6,670 bases of DNA from Nitrososphaera sp. (GTDB lineage Archaea > Thermoproteota > Nitrososphaeria > Nitrososphaerales > Nitrososphaeraceae): contig JAICPK010000057.1 of assembly GCA_025929855.1 (NCBI GenBank), positions 1 through 6,670 on the forward strand, given 5' to 3'. Position 1 is the stretch's first letter; the number at the start of each line of letters is the position of its first letter. A program made the translations under genes and the position numbers. This document shows positions 5,829 to 6,670 of the stretch, piece by piece. The notes under the pieces are model-generated. The model worked only from the letters and a program-made list of their open reading frames with translations, had not been told where the DNA came from and ran no database searches.

Positions 5829-5878
5829 CCACCACCTCCAATAACTCCTATTCTTTCTATCTCATCCCTTACTTTTTT
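5829..5878 (+). terminator. possible pyrimidine-rich terminator of the thermosome gene
   Basis: After the thermosome stop codon the plus strand is strongly pyrimidine-rich and ends in a run of six T at 5873-5878. Archaeal transcription commonly ends at such T-runs without a hairpin, and I see no stem-loop. The T-run overlaps the last codons of the convergent small gene, where it codes for its terminal Lys-Lys. Confidence 0.4.
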
Positions 5879-6102
5879 AATTCCACCTCAATCACTTCTT
5901 TTATCCATCTGCCTGTTTCTTGCATGCTCAATAATTTGGTCAAAAATTCTTCCCATGATATTCTTCCATATGAGTTAACCCATGTTTTGTAGTGATTGAT
6001 CAAGCTATCAAATGCTTGTTTGTGATGCAGGCAATATTCACTGTCCGACAACGCTTTTCGGTGGCACGCAGTGCATTTAGTAGCAACAACAGCACCAGTC
6101 AT
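5869..6102 (-). CDS. small Cys/His (zinc-binding-like) protein of unknown function
   Basis: A complete 77-residue protein, from ATG at 6102 to TAA at 5869. The N-terminal part holds C10-x2-C13 (CTAC) and C24-x2-H27 (CLHH), spaced by ten residues, which suggests a single zinc-ribbon-like or knuckle site. The rest (about 28-77) is predicted helical, with a Trp/Tyr-rich segment HYKTWVNSYGRISWEEF (37-53) and a charged C-terminal helix ending VELKK. There is no signal peptide or membrane helix. I recall nothing of defined function; it looks like a conserved archaeal hypothetical protein. It converges on the thermosome gene (41 bases apart) and is divergent from the OST3/OST6-like gene across 43 bp, so co-regulation with the latter is possible but unproven. 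A TATA-like box 27 bases before the ATG supports this start. Confidence 0.82.
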   Translation of the reverse strand: MTGAVVATKCTACHRKALSDSEYCLHHKQAFDSLINHYKTWVNSYGRISWEEFLTKLLSMQETGRWIKEVIEVELKK

Positions 6103-6108
6103 GGAAGG

Positions 6109-6118
6109 TTTATTTATA
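6109..6118 (+). promoter_or_regulatory. TATA-like box of the OST3/OST6-like gene
   Basis: TTTATTTATA, the best TATA match in the window, is centred about 32 bases before the ATG at 6146. It lies only 7-16 bases before the oppositely oriented ATG at 6102, inside the start region of that gene. Confidence 0.6.
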
Positions 6119-6123
6119 GTCAG

Positions 6124-6133
6124 GATTTTTAAG
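6124..6133 (-). promoter_or_regulatory. TATA-like box of the small Cys/His gene
   Basis: On the minus strand this reads CTTAAAAATC and is centred about 27 bases before the ATG at 6102, the spacing of a leaderless promoter. It lies between the TATA box and the start codon of the opposite gene, so the two promoters overlap. Confidence 0.5.
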
Positions 6134-6145
6134 AGTTATAACAAC

Positions 6146-6475
6146 ATGATGCTTACGACCCCTTCTAAAGTCGTGTGGATAGTCGCTGTAGCATACTTGA
6201 CGACATTCTTTGCACTCGCCTCAGGCTTGATAAATGCTTTGATTGAGGGCAGGGGCATCAACAGATTCATGATTCCATCGCGCTCTGCCCAGACTATTGG
6301 CGAGACCGTAGTCTTTACACTGCTTCTCTTCATGGGCATGGCAGGCGCCTTCCTGCTCTACTATTCGGGAAGGTCAACAAACCCGAAGGTACAGAAGGCG
6401 CTGTTGATAGCAGGATTTGGCGTGTCAGGAATAGCCCTTCTGCTAGGATTCATACTTGTAGGAGTCAAACTGTGA
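6146..6475 (+). CDS. three-helix membrane protein resembling the membrane domain of OST3/OST6 (MAGT1/TUSC3)
   Basis: A 109-residue integral membrane protein with helices near 8-30, 53-73 and 84-107. Its pattern resembles the membrane part of eukaryotic OST3/OST6 subunits of oligosaccharyltransferase: a first helix ending ASGLINALIEG (25-35; compare SGQMWNxIRG), a loop followed by IPSRSAQTIGETVV (43-56; compare the GSSQAQFVAET segment of MAGT1), and a last helix AGFGVSGIALLLGFIL (89-104; compare VAGIGLVVLF). The alignment is from memory and by eye. The eukaryotic proteins add a lumenal thioredoxin domain and another helix before this part; both are missing here. If the relation holds, it may assist N-glycosylation or its membrane machinery. 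The start is the first ATG of a tandem pair (6146, 6149), chosen by the TATA box; an upstream GTG at 6071 would run into the opposite gene and add a non-typical N-terminus. Confidence 0.78.
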   Translation: MMLTTPSKVVWIVAVAYLTTFFALASGLINALIEGRGINRFMIPSRSAQTIGETVVFTLLLFMGMAGAFLLYYSGRSTNPKVQKALLIAGFGVSGIALLLGFILVGVKL

Positions 6476-6670
6476 TAGAGTTACACTTGTATACAAATAT
6501 CTTACCTTCTTCAATCGACTCATGCTGTACTATTTTGAGCGCCAAGTCGCATTTACGCCAGTCCAGGCTTAGTCTTACTGCGCTCTTGTGCTGAAGCAGT
6601 CTACGACTTGCAGGCGACTGAACCCAGCCACCTTCTTTTCTGTAGCGAAGCATGCTTGTAGCAAGCACTG
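6465..6670 (-). CDS. 3' part of an unidentified protein (partial)
   Basis: A minus-strand frame is open from the window edge to a TGA at 6465-6467, giving at least 67 residues, ending EGKIFVYKCNSITV. A GTG at 6668 and an internal ATG at 6653 exist, but the gene most likely begins beyond the window. The product is soluble and basic (several Arg and Lys; two Cys), with a probable helix LALKIVQHESIEEG. I do not recognise it. It overlaps the end of the OST3/OST6-like gene by 11 bases in a convergent, tail-to-tail arrangement. Coding is supported only by the lack of stops and by plausible codons, so a chance frame cannot be excluded. Confidence 0.45.
   Translation of the reverse strand, partial: VLATSMLRYRKEGGWVQSPASRRLLQHKSAVRLSLDWRKCDLALKIVQHESIEEGKIFVYKCNSITV

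Noticed and set aside
5413..5841. Long minus-strand frame (142 codons) with an Ile-Pro-Pro repeat opposite the thermosome 3' end
   Set aside because: It is the antisense shadow of the GGM repeats and other conserved thermosome codons; it has no promoter or recognisable domain.
6071..6145. GTG-started N-terminal extension of the OST3/OST6-like protein
   Set aside because: It overlaps the divergent Cys/His gene and its promoter and precedes the strong TATA box; the added residues match nothing.
193..6475. Thioredoxin as the missing lumenal domain partner of the OST3/OST6-like protein
   Set aside because: The thioredoxin has no signal peptide or membrane anchor and lies over 5 kb away, so it is expected to be cytosolic while the OST3 domain faces outward.

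Overview
The window looks like chromosomal DNA from an ammonia-oxidising-type archaeon (Thaumarchaeota/Nitrososphaeria). The evidence is a group II chaperonin (thermosome) with a Gly-Gly-Met tail, an archaeal-type ribosomal protein L11, a winged-helix regulator of the FilR1/DUF1724 kind, a stand-alone Lrp/AsnC sensor domain, and TATA-like boxes about 25-33 bases before most start codons. That spacing implies leaderless or very short-leader mRNAs, each gene having its own promoter. Base composition looks moderate and even. I saw no mobile element, CRISPR array, rRNA or convincing tRNA. I cannot place it below phylum level.

Layout. 1-183: the 3' end of an unidentified + strand gene, convergent with a thioredoxin gene (193-552, -). 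553-793: an intergenic stretch with a possible 34-codon gene (635-739, -). 794-1285: ribosomal protein L11 (-), divergent from a winged-helix regulator (1394-2206, +). 2247-2477: a small Lrp/AsnC-type ligand-binding protein (+). 2478-2820: a long non-coding or weakly coding stretch. 2821-2994: a 57-residue C2H2 zinc-finger protein (+). 3048-4082: a rhomboid intramembrane protease with an extra soluble C-terminal domain that reads as a small-heat-shock-protein (alpha-crystallin) fold. 4154-5827: the thermosome subunit. 5869-6102 (-): a small Cys/His protein, divergent across 43 bp from a three-helix membrane protein (6146-6475, +) resembling the membrane part of eukaryotic OST3/OST6/MAGT1. 6465-6670 (-): the 3' part of an unidentified gene.

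Functional theme. Several genes concern protein folding and quality control: thioredoxin, rhomboid-alpha-crystallin fusion, thermosome and the OST3/OST6-like protein. They are separately promoted, so a shared pathway is inference. The most notable items are the rhomboid-alpha-crystallin fusion beside the thermosome, the OST3/OST6-like protein without its thioredoxin domain, the overlapping divergent promoters at 6103-6145, and the small genes (635-739 and 2821-2994) that length-limited gene calling would miss.
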